Positions 1-8,462 of a stretch of DNA of 64,000 bases are shown here, piece after piece. Under the pieces are notes generated by a model. The model searched no databases. It was not told where the DNA came from and worked only from the letters and a program-made list of their open reading frames with translations. The stretch is taken from NCBI RefSeq assembly GCF_030373445.1, contig NZ_JAUCYU010000005.1, positions 264,059-328,058 of the forward strand. Direction: 5' to 3'. Origin of the DNA: Roseovarius sp. (GTDB lineage: Bacteria; Pseudomonadota; Alphaproteobacteria; Rhodobacterales; Rhodobacteraceae). Each line of letters begins with the position of its first letter. The first letter of the stretch is position 1. The translations under genes were made by a program, and so were the position numbers.

Positions 1-103
1 TCCGGCATGTTTCAGGCCGTTGCAAAGATTGAGTTGTTAAACGCGGGCCCCGTAATTAGACATTTTTGTAACACGAACTGCCCGAACCCGATCGAGGTTA
101 ACC

Positions 104-1027
104 TTGCAGAATACGATCAAAACCGCTGTCTCCTTTTCCGGCGTCGGCCTGCATTCCGGCCAGCCGGCACGGGTTACGATCCGTCCGGCCGGTCCGGATT
201 GCGGGATCGTATTCCGCCGGACCGATTGCGCGCTCGGGCAGAACGACATTCCCGCCTTGTGGGATCACGTGCTGCAATCGCCGCTCTGCACCCGCCTCGT
301 CAACCGGCACGGCGTCGAGCTTTCGACGGTCGAGCATATCATGGCGGCGATGGTGGGGTGTGGCATTCACAACGCGCTGGTCGAGGTGGCGGGGCCGGAA
401 GTTCCGATCATGGATGGCAGCGCCTCGGTTTTCGTGCGGGGAATCCTGTCGAAGGGCATCCGCCCGTCGCACGCGCCGGTGAAGGCGATCCGCATCCGCA
501 AGCCGGTCGATGTGCGCCGCGGCGACGCGATGGCACGGCTGGTGCCGCACGAGACCTTGCTGATCGAGTTCAGCATCGATTTCGAGGATGCCGCGATCGG
601 CAGCCAGAAAAAGACGCTCAACATGTCGAACGGCAGCTTCGTGCGCGAGTTGGCCACCAGCCGGACCTTCTGCCGCCAGGCGGACGTGGACGCGATGCTG
701 GCCAACGGGCTGGCGCAGGGCGGCAACCCCGGCGTCAACGCCGTGGTGTTTGACGGCGACCGGGTGATCTGCCCCGGCGGCCTGCGCCACTCCGACGAGC
801 CGGTGCGGCACAAGATGCTGGACGCGCTTGGCGATCTGGGCCTGGCCGGCCTGCCGATCCTTGGCCACTACCAGGGTGACAGGGCGGGTCATGCGCTGAC
901 CAACGACCTGCTGCGCGCGCTTTTCGCCGATCCGGAAGCCTTCGAGGTGGTCGAGTGCGATGCCGAAATGGCAGCCCGCCTGCCGGGCGCCGGTGTGCAT
1001 CCGCGGGAAATTCCCGAGGTCGCCTGA
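104..1027 (+). CDS. lpxC: UDP-3-O-acyl-N-acetylglucosamine deacetylase LpxC
   Basis: Zinc amidase catalysing the committed step of lipid A synthesis in the cytoplasm. The 307-residue product has the usual family length and the expected zinc ligands: His78 in STVEHIMAAM, and His236 and Asp240 in RHKMLDALGD, plus a catalytic His263 in GHALTNDLL. The start is a TTG at 104, chosen because it gives the family N-terminus (MQNTIKTAVSFSGVGLHSG) and sits about 7 bases after a GAGG ribosome-binding site; no ATG fits. bamD and recN follow on the same strand, an arrangement common in Rhodobacterales. The 103 bases before it hold no gene I can recognise. Confidence 0.96.
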   Translation: MQNTIKTAVSFSGVGLHSGQPARVTIRPAGPDCGIVFRRTDCALGQNDIPALWDHVLQSPLCTRLVNRHGVELSTVEHIMAAMVGCGIHNALVEVAGPEVPIMDGSASVFVRGILSKGIRPSHAPVKAIRIRKPVDVRRGDAMARLVPHETLLIEFSIDFEDAAIGSQKKTLNMSNGSFVRELATSRTFCRQADVDAMLANGLAQGGNPGVNAVVFDGDRVICPGGLRHSDEPVRHKMLDALGDLGLAGLPILGHYQGDRAGHALTNDLLRALFADPEAFEVVECDAEMAARLPGAGVHPREIPEVA

Positions 1028-1144
1028 TTAGGCGGCACGGAAAGGCGCCAAAGTGATTTTGCATCACGGATTTATGTGCTAGGACCAAACCCGATCGCCG
1101 GATTTGGTCCGGCCAATTTTTGCAACTGGGTGAGTTCTGACATC

Positions 1145-1993
1145 ATGACATCGGCGAAGTTTCGTACCGGTCTGGCGGGCATTCTGGTGGCAGGTCTGGC
1201 GCTGTCCGGCTGTGGGGGCGCAGACAGCGTCGAGCGGGGCGACGCCAATTACGAGAACTTCACCGCCCAGCAGATCTTCGAGCGCGGTGAATATGACCTT
1301 GCGCGGAACAACCCGGAACTGGCGGCGAGCGTCTTCGGCGAGGTGGAGCGGCTTTATCCCTATTCGGAATGGGCCAAGCGCGCGGTGATCATGCAGGCCT
1401 ATGCCTACCACGAGGCCCAGGATTACGAGAACAGCCGCTCGGCCGCGCAGCGCTATGTCGATTTCTACCCGACGGACGAGGATGCGGCCTATGCGCATTA
1501 CCTTCTGGCGCTGAGCTATTATGACCAGATCGACGAGGTCGGCCGCGACCAGGGCCTGACGTTCCAGGCGCTGCAATCGCTGCGGACGGTGATCGAGCGC
1601 TATCCCGACAGCGAATATGCCAAGTCCGCGGTTCTGAAATTCGACCTGGCCTTCGACCATCTCGCGTCGAAGGAGATGGAGGTGGGCCGCTACTATCTCA
1701 AGCGCAGCCACTTTACCGCGGCGATCAACCGGTTCCGCGTGGTGGTCGAAGACTTCCAGACGACGACCCACACCGCCGAGGCGCTGCACCGGCTGGTCGA
1801 GGCGTACCTGTCGCTGGGCCTGACCGACGAGGCACGCACCGCCGGGGCCATACTGGGCTACAACTTCCGTGGCACCGAGTGGTACGAGGACAGCTACAAG
1901 CTGCTGACCGGCCGGGGCCTGACGCTGGAAGCGGTCGGCGACAACTGGCTGCGGCAGGTGTATCGCCAGATGATACAGGGGCGTTGGCTGTAG
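1145..1993 (+). CDS. bamD: outer membrane assembly lipoprotein BamD
   Basis: Component of the BAM complex that inserts beta-barrel proteins in the outer membrane. The 282-residue protein starts with a lipoprotein signal peptide ending in LSGC (lipidated Cys23), followed by tetratricopeptide-like helices (for example AASVFGEVERLYPYSEWAKR and RTVIERYPDSEYAKSA), the pattern of BamD/ComL. A longer in-frame extension to 1076 exists, but only the ATG at 1145 puts the signal peptide at the N-terminus. It is preceded by lpxC and followed after 40 bases by recN. Confidence 0.94.
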   Translation: MTSAKFRTGLAGILVAGLALSGCGGADSVERGDANYENFTAQQIFERGEYDLARNNPELAASVFGEVERLYPYSEWAKRAVIMQAYAYHEAQDYENSRSAAQRYVDFYPTDEDAAYAHYLLALSYYDQIDEVGRDQGLTFQALQSLRTVIERYPDSEYAKSAVLKFDLAFDHLASKEMEVGRYYLKRSHFTAAINRFRVVVEDFQTTTHTAEALHRLVEAYLSLGLTDEARTAGAILGYNFRGTEWYEDSYKLLTGRGLTLEAVGDNWLRQVYRQMIQGRWL

Positions 1994-2033
1994 AACAGGG
2001 TGGGGAGACTCACCCGTCCGACGGGTTGGCCTG

Positions 2034-3683
2034 ATGCTGCGCGCACTTGATATCCGCGACATCCTGATCATCGACCACCTCGAGCTGGAATTCCGGCCGG
2101 GGCTGAACGTGCTGACCGGGGAAACCGGCGCGGGAAAGTCGATACTGCTCGATTCCCTCGGCTTCGTGCTGGGCTGGCGCGGCCGGGCCGAGCTGGTGCG
2201 GCAGGGAGCCGAGCAGGGCGAGGTGATGGCCGAGTTCGACCTTGCGCCGGGGCATCCGGCGCGGGCGGTTCTGGCCGAGGCCGGGCTTCCGGAGGACGAC
2301 ACGCTGCTGCTCAGGCGGGTGAACACGCGGGACGGGCGCAAGACGGCCTATGTCAACGACCGGCGGTGTTCGGGCGAGGTTCTGCGGCAATTGTCGGACA
2401 CGCTGGTGGAACTGCACGGGCAGCAGGATGATCGCGGGTTGCTGAACACTCGCGGCCACCGGGCGCTTCTGGACGATTACGGCGGGCTGGAGGGCCAGCG
2501 CGGGGCCGTGCGGCAGGCGTGGCGCGAGATGCGCGAGGCGCGGGGAGCGCTGGAAGAGGCCGAGGCGGCGCTGGAGAAGGCGCGGGCGGACGAGGATTTC
2601 CTGCGCCATGCGGTGGGTGAACTGGACAAGCTGGCGCCGGAGCCGGGCGAGGAGGAGGAGCTCGACCGCCGCCGCCGGATGATGCAGGCGGCGGAACGGA
2701 TTCGCGAGGACGTTGCGAAGGCACAGGCGGCACTGGGCAACGAAGGGGCCGAAGGGGCGGCGGGCGATGCCCTGCGCTGGCTGGAGGGTATATCGGACAG
2801 CGCCGAGGGCGAGCTGGACGAGCCGATCGCGGCGATCGGCCGGGCGATGGTGGAACTGGACGAGGCGGCCTCGGGCGTGGCGAGGTTCCTCGATGCGCTG
2901 AGTTTCAACCCGGCGGAGCTGGAAGAGGCCGAGGAGCGGCTGTTCGCGATCCGGGCGCTGGCGCGGAAGCACGGCGTGATGGCGGATGATCTGGCGGTAT
3001 TTGCCGATGACCTGCGCAGCCGGCTGAACGCGGTGGAGCAGGGGGACGCGGATATCGCGGCGTTGCGGAGTGCGGTGAAGACCGCCGAGGCGGCCTATGG
3101 CAAGGCGGCGGAGGCGTTGAGCGCGGCGCGCAAGGAGGCGGCGGCGAGGCTCGACACGGCGATGGGCAACGAGCTGGCACCGCTGAAGATGGAGCGGGCG
3201 GCGTTCGAGACGAAGGTCGAACCGGCCGAGCCCGGCCCCGACGGGCAGGACGCCGTGACCTTCACGGTCGCCACGAACCCCGGTGCGCCGGCCGGGCCGC
3301 TCAACAAGATCGCCTCGGGCGGGGAGTTGAGCCGGTTTCTTCTGGCGCTCAAGGTCTGCCTGACCGGGGAGGACAGCGCTGTCACGATGATCTTCGACGA
3401 GATCGACCGGGGCGTCGGCGGGGCGACGGCGGATGCCGTGGGCCGGCGGCTGGCACGACTGGCGGAGCAGGGGCAGGTGCTGGTGGTGACGCATTCGCCA
3501 CAGGTGGCCGCCCGCGCCGCGCATCACTGGCAGGTGGCCAAGCGGGTGGAAGGCGAGCAGACGCTGTCGACCGTGGCGCCGCTGGCGGGGCCGGCAAGGG
3601 TGGACGAGATCGCCCGGATGCTGTCGGGCGACACGGTCACGGCCGAGGCGCGCGCGGCGGCCGAGGCGCTGATGGCGGGTTAG
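2034..3683 (+). CDS. recN: DNA repair protein RecN
   Basis: SMC-like ATPase for double-strand-break repair. The 549-residue protein has the Walker A GETGAGKS at residues 29-36, a central Glu/Ala-rich coiled-coil section, and the C-terminal ABC half with the ASGGELSRFLLALK signature, the Walker B region MIFDEIDRGVGG and the VVTHSPQVAA switch. Length and order fit RecN. It follows bamD by 40 bases and is followed after 4 bases by a small membrane-protein gene that is probably co-transcribed. Confidence 0.96.
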   Translation: MLRALDIRDILIIDHLELEFRPGLNVLTGETGAGKSILLDSLGFVLGWRGRAELVRQGAEQGEVMAEFDLAPGHPARAVLAEAGLPEDDTLLLRRVNTRDGRKTAYVNDRRCSGEVLRQLSDTLVELHGQQDDRGLLNTRGHRALLDDYGGLEGQRGAVRQAWREMREARGALEEAEAALEKARADEDFLRHAVGELDKLAPEPGEEEELDRRRRMMQAAERIREDVAKAQAALGNEGAEGAAGDALRWLEGISDSAEGELDEPIAAIGRAMVELDEAASGVARFLDALSFNPAELEEAEERLFAIRALARKHGVMADDLAVFADDLRSRLNAVEQGDADIAALRSAVKTAEAAYGKAAEALSAARKEAAARLDTAMGNELAPLKMERAAFETKVEPAEPGPDGQDAVTFTVATNPGAPAGPLNKIASGGELSRFLLALKVCLTGEDSAVTMIFDEIDRGVGGATADAVGRRLARLAEQGQVLVVTHSPQVAARAAHHWQVAKRVEGEQTLSTVAPLAGPARVDEIARMLSGDTVTAEARAAAEALMAG

Positions 3684-3687
3684 GCCG

Positions 3688-4074
3688 ATGGGCCGGGTCG
3701 TATCCGCCGGGGCGGTTTACTTTCTTCTGGTTTTTGCGGCGGGGTTTGCGCTTGGGACGTTCCGGGTGCTGGTTCTGCTGCCGCGCCTCGGAGAGCTGAC
3801 AGCGGTGATGCTTGAATTGCCGCTGATGCTGGCGATCTCGTGGGTCTGCGCGGGATGGCTAGCGGGCCGGTTTCACGTTCCCGGCACGGTGGCGGATCGG
3901 CTGATGATGGGCGGCGTGGGATTCGGGCTGCTGATGGTGGCAGAGTGGATGCTAGCGGTTTTCGTGTTTGACCGCCCGTTGGCCGCGCAACTCGCGCATT
4001 ACGCGACGTGGCCCGGCGCGATCGGGCTGGCCGGGCAAGTGGCGTTCGGGGTGATGCCGGTCTTGCGCCGCTAG
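3688..4074 (+). CDS. small four-helix membrane protein, unknown function
   Basis: I do not recognise this 128-residue protein. It is strongly hydrophobic, with about four predicted membrane spans (around residues 6-27, 35-55, 70-92 and 105-125) and short charged loops, and ends MPVLRR. It begins 4 bases after recN stops, so it is probably translated from the recN message. It ends 3 bases before the convergent hydrolase gene. A real gene is supported by the spacing and the uniform hydrophobic pattern, but function is unknown. Confidence 0.7.
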   Translation: MGRVVSAGAVYFLLVFAAGFALGTFRVLVLLPRLGELTAVMLELPLMLAISWVCAGWLAGRFHVPGTVADRLMMGGVGFGLLMVAEWMLAVFVFDRPLAAQLAHYATWPGAIGLAGQVAFGVMPVLRR

Positions 4075-4077
4075 GTG

Positions 4078-4860
4078 TCAGGGCCGGGCGAGGTGGCGCT
4101 TGAAGAAGGCGATCATCTTTTCCCGGCTGTCTTTCTCTGCCGCCGGGTTGTTGCCGACGAGATGACCCTGAAAGCGCTGCTCGGGGATCTTCAGGTCGAA
4201 GCTGTGCGCGGCGCCGGGGTAGACATGCACGGCATATTCGGCCCCATTGGCGGTGATCGTGGTGCAATCGTCGGGTGGCACCCAGTCATCGGCCTCTCCG
4301 CCGAAGACGATAAGCGGCGTGGTCAGGGTGGCGTTCGATCCCAGCCGGTTGAAGGCGCCGCACCACGGGTAGAAGGCCGCCAACGCGCGGAACTCCCGCG
4401 TGTCGCGCTGTGACAGGCGGATGGTGACGCTGCCGCCGTTTGACTGGCCCATGGCGAAGATATTGGCGTTGTCGATTTCCGGGCGGGTTTCGAGATACGC
4501 CTTTGCGTCGCGGGCGTCCTGCATCCGGTAGCGGCGGGCGTCGCCGAGACGCTCGTAGGTCTCGCAGACGTGGCCGCCGCCGATGCCCCTCGGGCCGAAG
4601 CTGTCGAGGATGAGGGCGGCGAAGCCTGCGGCGTTGAGCGCCTCGGCGTGGAGGTCGAGCGCCTGGGCCACCGACGGCTGCAGCCCGCCGCAACCGTGCA
4701 GCAGGAGGACGGCGGGGTGCGGGCCGGGGCCGTCGGGCAGGTGCAGGCTGGCCTCGAGCGTGACGGGGATGCCGTCGCGGCTGGTCTCGGCGGGGAAGGT
4801 AACGGGTTCGGCCAGCGCCGGGGTGGCGAGGCAGGCAAGGAGGGTGAGGAGGCGCAGCAT
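4078..4860 (-). CDS. exported dienelactone hydrolase family protein
   Basis: Alpha/beta hydrolase of 260 residues. An N-terminal signal peptide (MLRLLTLLACLATPALA) suggests export to the periplasm. The family features are the oxyanion region LLLHGCGGLQ, the nucleophile elbow GQSNGGS, an acid in FGGEADDWVPP and a catalytic histidine in PGAAHSFDL. This fits a dienelactone-hydrolase (DLH) family esterase rather than a haloalkane-type enzyme; the substrate cannot be read from sequence. It lies 10 bases downstream of the FAD oxidoreductase gene and may be co-transcribed with it. Confidence 0.85.
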   Translation of the reverse strand: MLRLLTLLACLATPALAEPVTFPAETSRDGIPVTLEASLHLPDGPGPHPAVLLLHGCGGLQPSVAQALDLHAEALNAAGFAALILDSFGPRGIGGGHVCETYERLGDARRYRMQDARDAKAYLETRPEIDNANIFAMGQSNGGSVTIRLSQRDTREFRALAAFYPWCGAFNRLGSNATLTTPLIVFGGEADDWVPPDDCTTITANGAEYAVHVYPGAAHSFDLKIPEQRFQGHLVGNNPAAEKDSREKMIAFFKRHLARP

Positions 4861-4870
4861 GGGGGCGGGC

Positions 4871-6247
4871 TCAGTTGCGGGGTGGCACGAGCTTGCCGGG
4901 GTTCATGATGTTGTCGGGGTCGAGCGCGGCCTTGATTGCGCCCATCACCGGCCACGCGCCGCCATGCTCGCGTTCCATGTAGCCCAGCTTGCCGACGCCG
5001 ATGCCGTGCTCGCCGGTCGAGGTGCCGCCGAGCGAGAGGGCGAGATCGACGAGCCGCTTGGAGGCGTCGAGCACGCGCTGTTTCTCGTCGGCGTCGTCGG
5101 GGTCGAAGAGCAGGATGGCGTGGAAGTTCCCGTCACCCACGTGGCCGAGGATGGGGCCTTGGACGTCATGCGCCGCGAGGTCGGCGCGGCAGGTTTCGAC
5201 CGCCTCGGCCAGCCGCGAGATCGGCACGCAGACATCCGTCACCACCGCCCGGCAGCCGGGGCGGGAGGCGATGATGGCGTGATAGGCGTTGTGCCGCATG
5301 GTCCAGAGCGCGTTTCGCTCTTCCGGCCTGGTGGCCCAGTCGAAGCCCGACCCGCCATGCTCTTCCGCGATGGCGCCGAAGGTTTCGGCCTGTTCGGCGA
5401 CGCCCGCGTCGGAGCCGTGGAATTCCAGCAGCAGGTGCGGCTTTTCCGGCAGGGTCATGTTGGAATAGGCGTTCACGGCCTTCACGCTGTCGATATCGAC
5501 CAGCTCGATCCGGGCGACGGGCAGGCCCATCTGGATCGTGTCCATGACGCAGTTCACCGCCTGGTCCACCTCCGGGAAGGCGCAGACGGCCGAGGAGATG
5601 GCCTCGGGCGTGCCCTGCAGGCGCAGGGTGAGCTCGGTGATGAGGCCCAGCGTGCCCTCGGAGCCCACGAACAGCCCGGTCAGGTCGTAGCCGGCCGAGC
5701 TTTTGCGGGCGGCGCTTCCGGTGCGGATGACCTCGCCGGTGGCGGTGACCACCTCGAGCGCCATGACGTTGTCGCGCATCGTGCCGTAGCGCACCGCCGT
5801 GGTGCCGCTGGCGCGTGTCGAGGCCATGCCGCCCAGCGAGGCGTTGGCACCGGGATCGACCGGGAAGAACAGGCCGGTGGCGCGCAATTCCTCGTTCAGG
5901 GCCTGGCGGGTGACGCCGGGCTGGACGCGCACGTGCATGTCTTCGGGCGAAACTTCGAGAACCTTGTTCATCCGGGAGAAATCGACGCAGACCCCGCCTT
6001 CGAACGCCTGTGCCTGGCCCTCCAGCGAGGTGCCGGTGCCCCAGCCCACCACCGGGCAGCGATGTTCGGCGCAGATCTTCAGGATGCCCGCCACCTCCTC
6101 GGTATTGTCGGGATAGGCCACGGCATCGGGGGGCGTGAGGGGAAAGTAGGTCTCCGATTCGCCGTGCTGAGCCAGTTCACCCTTGGAGCATGTCAGCCGT
6201 TGTCCTAATAAGGTGGACAACGCGCCGATCGCAGCCTGGATAGTCAT
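4871..6247 (-). CDS. FAD-linked D-2-hydroxyacid dehydrogenase (GlcD / D-lactate dehydrogenase type)
   Basis: Flavoprotein of 458 residues in the VAO/PCMH family. The N-terminal FAD domain contains VVGWGTGTSLEGQ and the region DPGANASLGGMASTRASGT followed by GLFVGSEGTLGLITE; the C-terminal FAD-oxidase cap contains GHVGDGNFH, TGEHGIGVGK and the final DPDNIMNPGKL. These are typical of the D-lactate dehydrogenase (cytochrome)/glycolate oxidase GlcD group, which passes electrons from a 2-hydroxyacid to the respiratory chain or cytochrome c. The ATG at 6247 gives the family N-terminus; the frame is open much further upstream but that part overlaps the ClC gene and is not credible. Confidence 0.9.
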   Translation of the reverse strand: MTIQAAIGALSTLLGQRLTCSKGELAQHGESETYFPLTPPDAVAYPDNTEEVAGILKICAEHRCPVVGWGTGTSLEGQAQAFEGGVCVDFSRMNKVLEVSPEDMHVRVQPGVTRQALNEELRATGLFFPVDPGANASLGGMASTRASGTTAVRYGTMRDNVMALEVVTATGEVIRTGSAARKSSAGYDLTGLFVGSEGTLGLITELTLRLQGTPEAISSAVCAFPEVDQAVNCVMDTIQMGLPVARIELVDIDSVKAVNAYSNMTLPEKPHLLLEFHGSDAGVAEQAETFGAIAEEHGGSGFDWATRPEERNALWTMRHNAYHAIIASRPGCRAVVTDVCVPISRLAEAVETCRADLAAHDVQGPILGHVGDGNFHAILLFDPDDADEKQRVLDASKRLVDLALSLGGTSTGEHGIGVGKLGYMEREHGGAWPVMGAIKAALDPDNIMNPGKLVPPRN

Positions 6248-6334
6248 GCAAATCCCTCTCTCCCGTTCACGTGCCAAACCTAGTCGAAGCGGCACCTGGG
6301 GAAAAGCGGGGGCACGCCGGGAATTGCCGGTGGC

Positions 6335-8023
6335 ATGACACAATCGTCGCGGCATTTCCTGGGTGGCAAGATCAACGCGGCGGAGCGGGCGGCAAGAAAC
6401 GGCTGGCGCGTGCTGCTGGACAAGGGGCCCAGCCAGTTCCAGTTCTGGCTGATCGCACTGGCCATCGGGATCGCGGCCGGCTTCGCGGCGCTTTTGTTCC
6501 GGCGCGGGATCGATACGTTGCAAAGCTGGGCGTACAGCGCGCAAGGCATGGCCTATGTCCACAGCGCGGCGGCGGCCTTGCCGTGGTACTGGGTCATGGC
6601 GGTGCCGATCCTTGGCGGGCTGGTGGTGGGCGTCATCCTGCACCGGTTCACGCCGGACGGGCGGGTGCGGTCGGTTTCGGACGTGATCGAGGGCGCGGCG
6701 TTGCAGGAGGGCCGGGTCGAGGGGCGCGTCGGGCTGGCCTCGGCGGCGGCATCGATCATCACGCTCGGCACCGGCGGATCGAGCGGGCGGGAAGGGCCGG
6801 TGGTGCACCTGGCGGGCGTGATTTCGTCCTGGGTGAGCAACCGGATCAACGCAGACGGCGTGACCGGACGCGACCTTCTGGGCTGTGCCGTGGCCGCGGC
6901 GGTGTCGGCCTCGTTCAACGCGCCGATCGCCGGGGCGCTGTTCGCGCTGGAGGTGGTGCTCCGGCATTTCGCGCTGCATGCCTTCGCGCCGATCGTCATC
7001 GCCTCTGTGGCGGGCACGGTGATCAACCGGCTGGAATTCGGCGATGTGACCGAGTTCACGCTGCCGGTGGCCAGTGCGCTGGAATTCTACGTGGAACTGC
7101 CGGCCTTCCTGATCCTCGGTTTGGTTTGCGGGCTGGTGGCGACGGCGCTGATGCATGCGATTCTCTTTGCCGAGGACATGGCGAATTTCGTGCAGATGCG
7201 GACGCGGATGCCGCGCTGGCTGCGCCCGGCGGTGTCGGGGGCGCTGCTGGGGCTGCTGGCGATCTGGTTTCCGCATATCATCGGGGTGGGCTACGAGACG
7301 ACGTCGCTGGCGCTGACGGGTCAGCTTGTGCTGCACGAGGCGATGGTGTTCGCCGTGCTCAAGGTGGTGGCCGTGGCCATCACGCTGGGCGGGCGGATGG
7401 GCGGTGGCGTGTTCTCGCCCTCGCTGATGGTGGGGGCGCTGACGGGGCTGAGCTTCGGGCTGATCGCGACGGGGCTGTTTCCGGAGGTGTCGGGATCATC
7501 GACGCTCTACGCGCTGGCCGGCATGGGGGCGGTGGCCGCCGCCGTTCTGGGCGCGCCGATCTCGACCACGCTGATCGTGTTCGAGCTGACCGGCGACTGG
7601 CAGACCGGGCTGGCGGTGATGGTGGCGGTGTCGATGTCGACGGCGCTCGGCTCGAACCTCGTGAAGCGGTCCTTTTTCCTGACCCAGCTCGAGCGGCGAG
7701 GCGTGCAGGTGGCGGCGGGGCCGCAGGCCTATTTGCTGTCGATGTACATGGTGTCGAACGTCATGCGGCCCAAGGGCGCCGAGAAGGCCGCGCCCGAAGA
7801 GCGGTGCTGGGAACTGATCGGCGAGGGGGTCTATGTCGATGGCGGCGCCACGCTGGAGGCGGCGATGGCGGTGTTCGAGCGGACGGCTGTGCCCTTCGTG
7901 CCGGTGGTGACGCTGACCAAGGAGGGCGAGCCGCCCGAACTGCTGGGCGCGCTCTTCCATGTCGATGCGCTCAAGACTTATAACCGCGCGCTGGCGGCGG
8001 TGTCGCGGGAGGAGCACAGCTAG
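6335..8023 (+). CDS. ClC-family chloride channel / H+ antiporter with C-terminal CBS-like region
   Basis: Integral membrane protein of 562 residues. It carries the ClC signature GSSGREGPVVHLAG (with the gating glutamate in REGP), the FNAPIAGALFALE helix, and GGGVFSPSLMVGALTG for the central chloride-coordinating segment. After the last membrane helix (ISTTLIVFELTGDWQTGLAVM) there is a soluble tail with CBS-like sequence (YMVSNVMRPKGA ... TLEAAMAVFERTAVPFVPVV). The gene is divergent from the FAD dehydrogenase gene, sharing an 87-base intergenic region. Whether it is a channel or an exchanger is not decided here. Confidence 0.92.
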   Translation: MTQSSRHFLGGKINAAERAARNGWRVLLDKGPSQFQFWLIALAIGIAAGFAALLFRRGIDTLQSWAYSAQGMAYVHSAAAALPWYWVMAVPILGGLVVGVILHRFTPDGRVRSVSDVIEGAALQEGRVEGRVGLASAAASIITLGTGGSSGREGPVVHLAGVISSWVSNRINADGVTGRDLLGCAVAAAVSASFNAPIAGALFALEVVLRHFALHAFAPIVIASVAGTVINRLEFGDVTEFTLPVASALEFYVELPAFLILGLVCGLVATALMHAILFAEDMANFVQMRTRMPRWLRPAVSGALLGLLAIWFPHIIGVGYETTSLALTGQLVLHEAMVFAVLKVVAVAITLGGRMGGGVFSPSLMVGALTGLSFGLIATGLFPEVSGSSTLYALAGMGAVAAAVLGAPISTTLIVFELTGDWQTGLAVMVAVSMSTALGSNLVKRSFFLTQLERRGVQVAAGPQAYLLSMYMVSNVMRPKGAEKAAPEERCWELIGEGVYVDGGATLEAAMAVFERTAVPFVPVVTLTKEGEPPELLGALFHVDALKTYNRALAAVSREEHS

Positions 8024-8041
8024 GCGCCGCCCGCTCTGCCC

Positions 8042-8383
8042 TCAGATTCGTTCGACGGTCACGTTCTCGTTGGCGTAAAAGGCGATGTGGCCCTTGATGC
8101 GCTCGACATCCGGTTTCGGGTCTTCGTAGCTCCATGCCGCGTTCTGGAGTGTCTGGCTTTTCGTGACAATCGAATAGTAGCTGGCGTCGCCCTTGTGCGG
8201 GCAGTGGGTCGTGTGGTCGGTCTCGTCGAGGAAGGCCATGGCGATATCGCCGCGCGGGAAATAGATGATGTCGGGGTGGCCGTCCTCGCTGAGGACCAGC
8301 GCGTCGCGGCTTTCCACGAGGATGGCGCCGCCCGCGCGCACGGTCCATGTGCCTTCGGCCTTGCGGATCTTGATCGTCGTCAT
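8042..8383 (-). CDS. DUF427 domain protein
   Basis: A 113-residue soluble protein with the DUF427 pattern: YFPRGDIAMAFLDETDHTTHCPHKGDASYYSI followed by AAWSYEDPKPDVERIKGHIAFY near the C-terminus. Only the family fold is known (a small beta barrel); the conserved T-x-C-P-x-K-G segment suggests ligand or metal binding, which is inference. It ends 18 bases from the convergent ClC gene and lies downstream of pepP on the same strand. Confidence 0.85.
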   Translation of the reverse strand: MTTIKIRKAEGTWTVRAGGAILVESRDALVLSEDGHPDIIYFPRGDIAMAFLDETDHTTHCPHKGDASYYSIVTKSQTLQNAAWSYEDPKPDVERIKGHIAFYANENVTVERI

Positions 8384-8462
8384 GGTTCTTGTCCCTCCCC
8401 GGTATGCGTCATGTCTTGCGGTGTCTTACACCGATTTGCCGGCCCCGTGTGACACCAATGTG

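Noticed and set aside
4583..6208. Long open frame opposite the FAD dehydrogenase gene, and many similar long frames opposite other genes
   Set aside because: GC-rich codon bias keeps antisense frames open; they are low-complexity, have no family motif and run exactly opposite clear genes.
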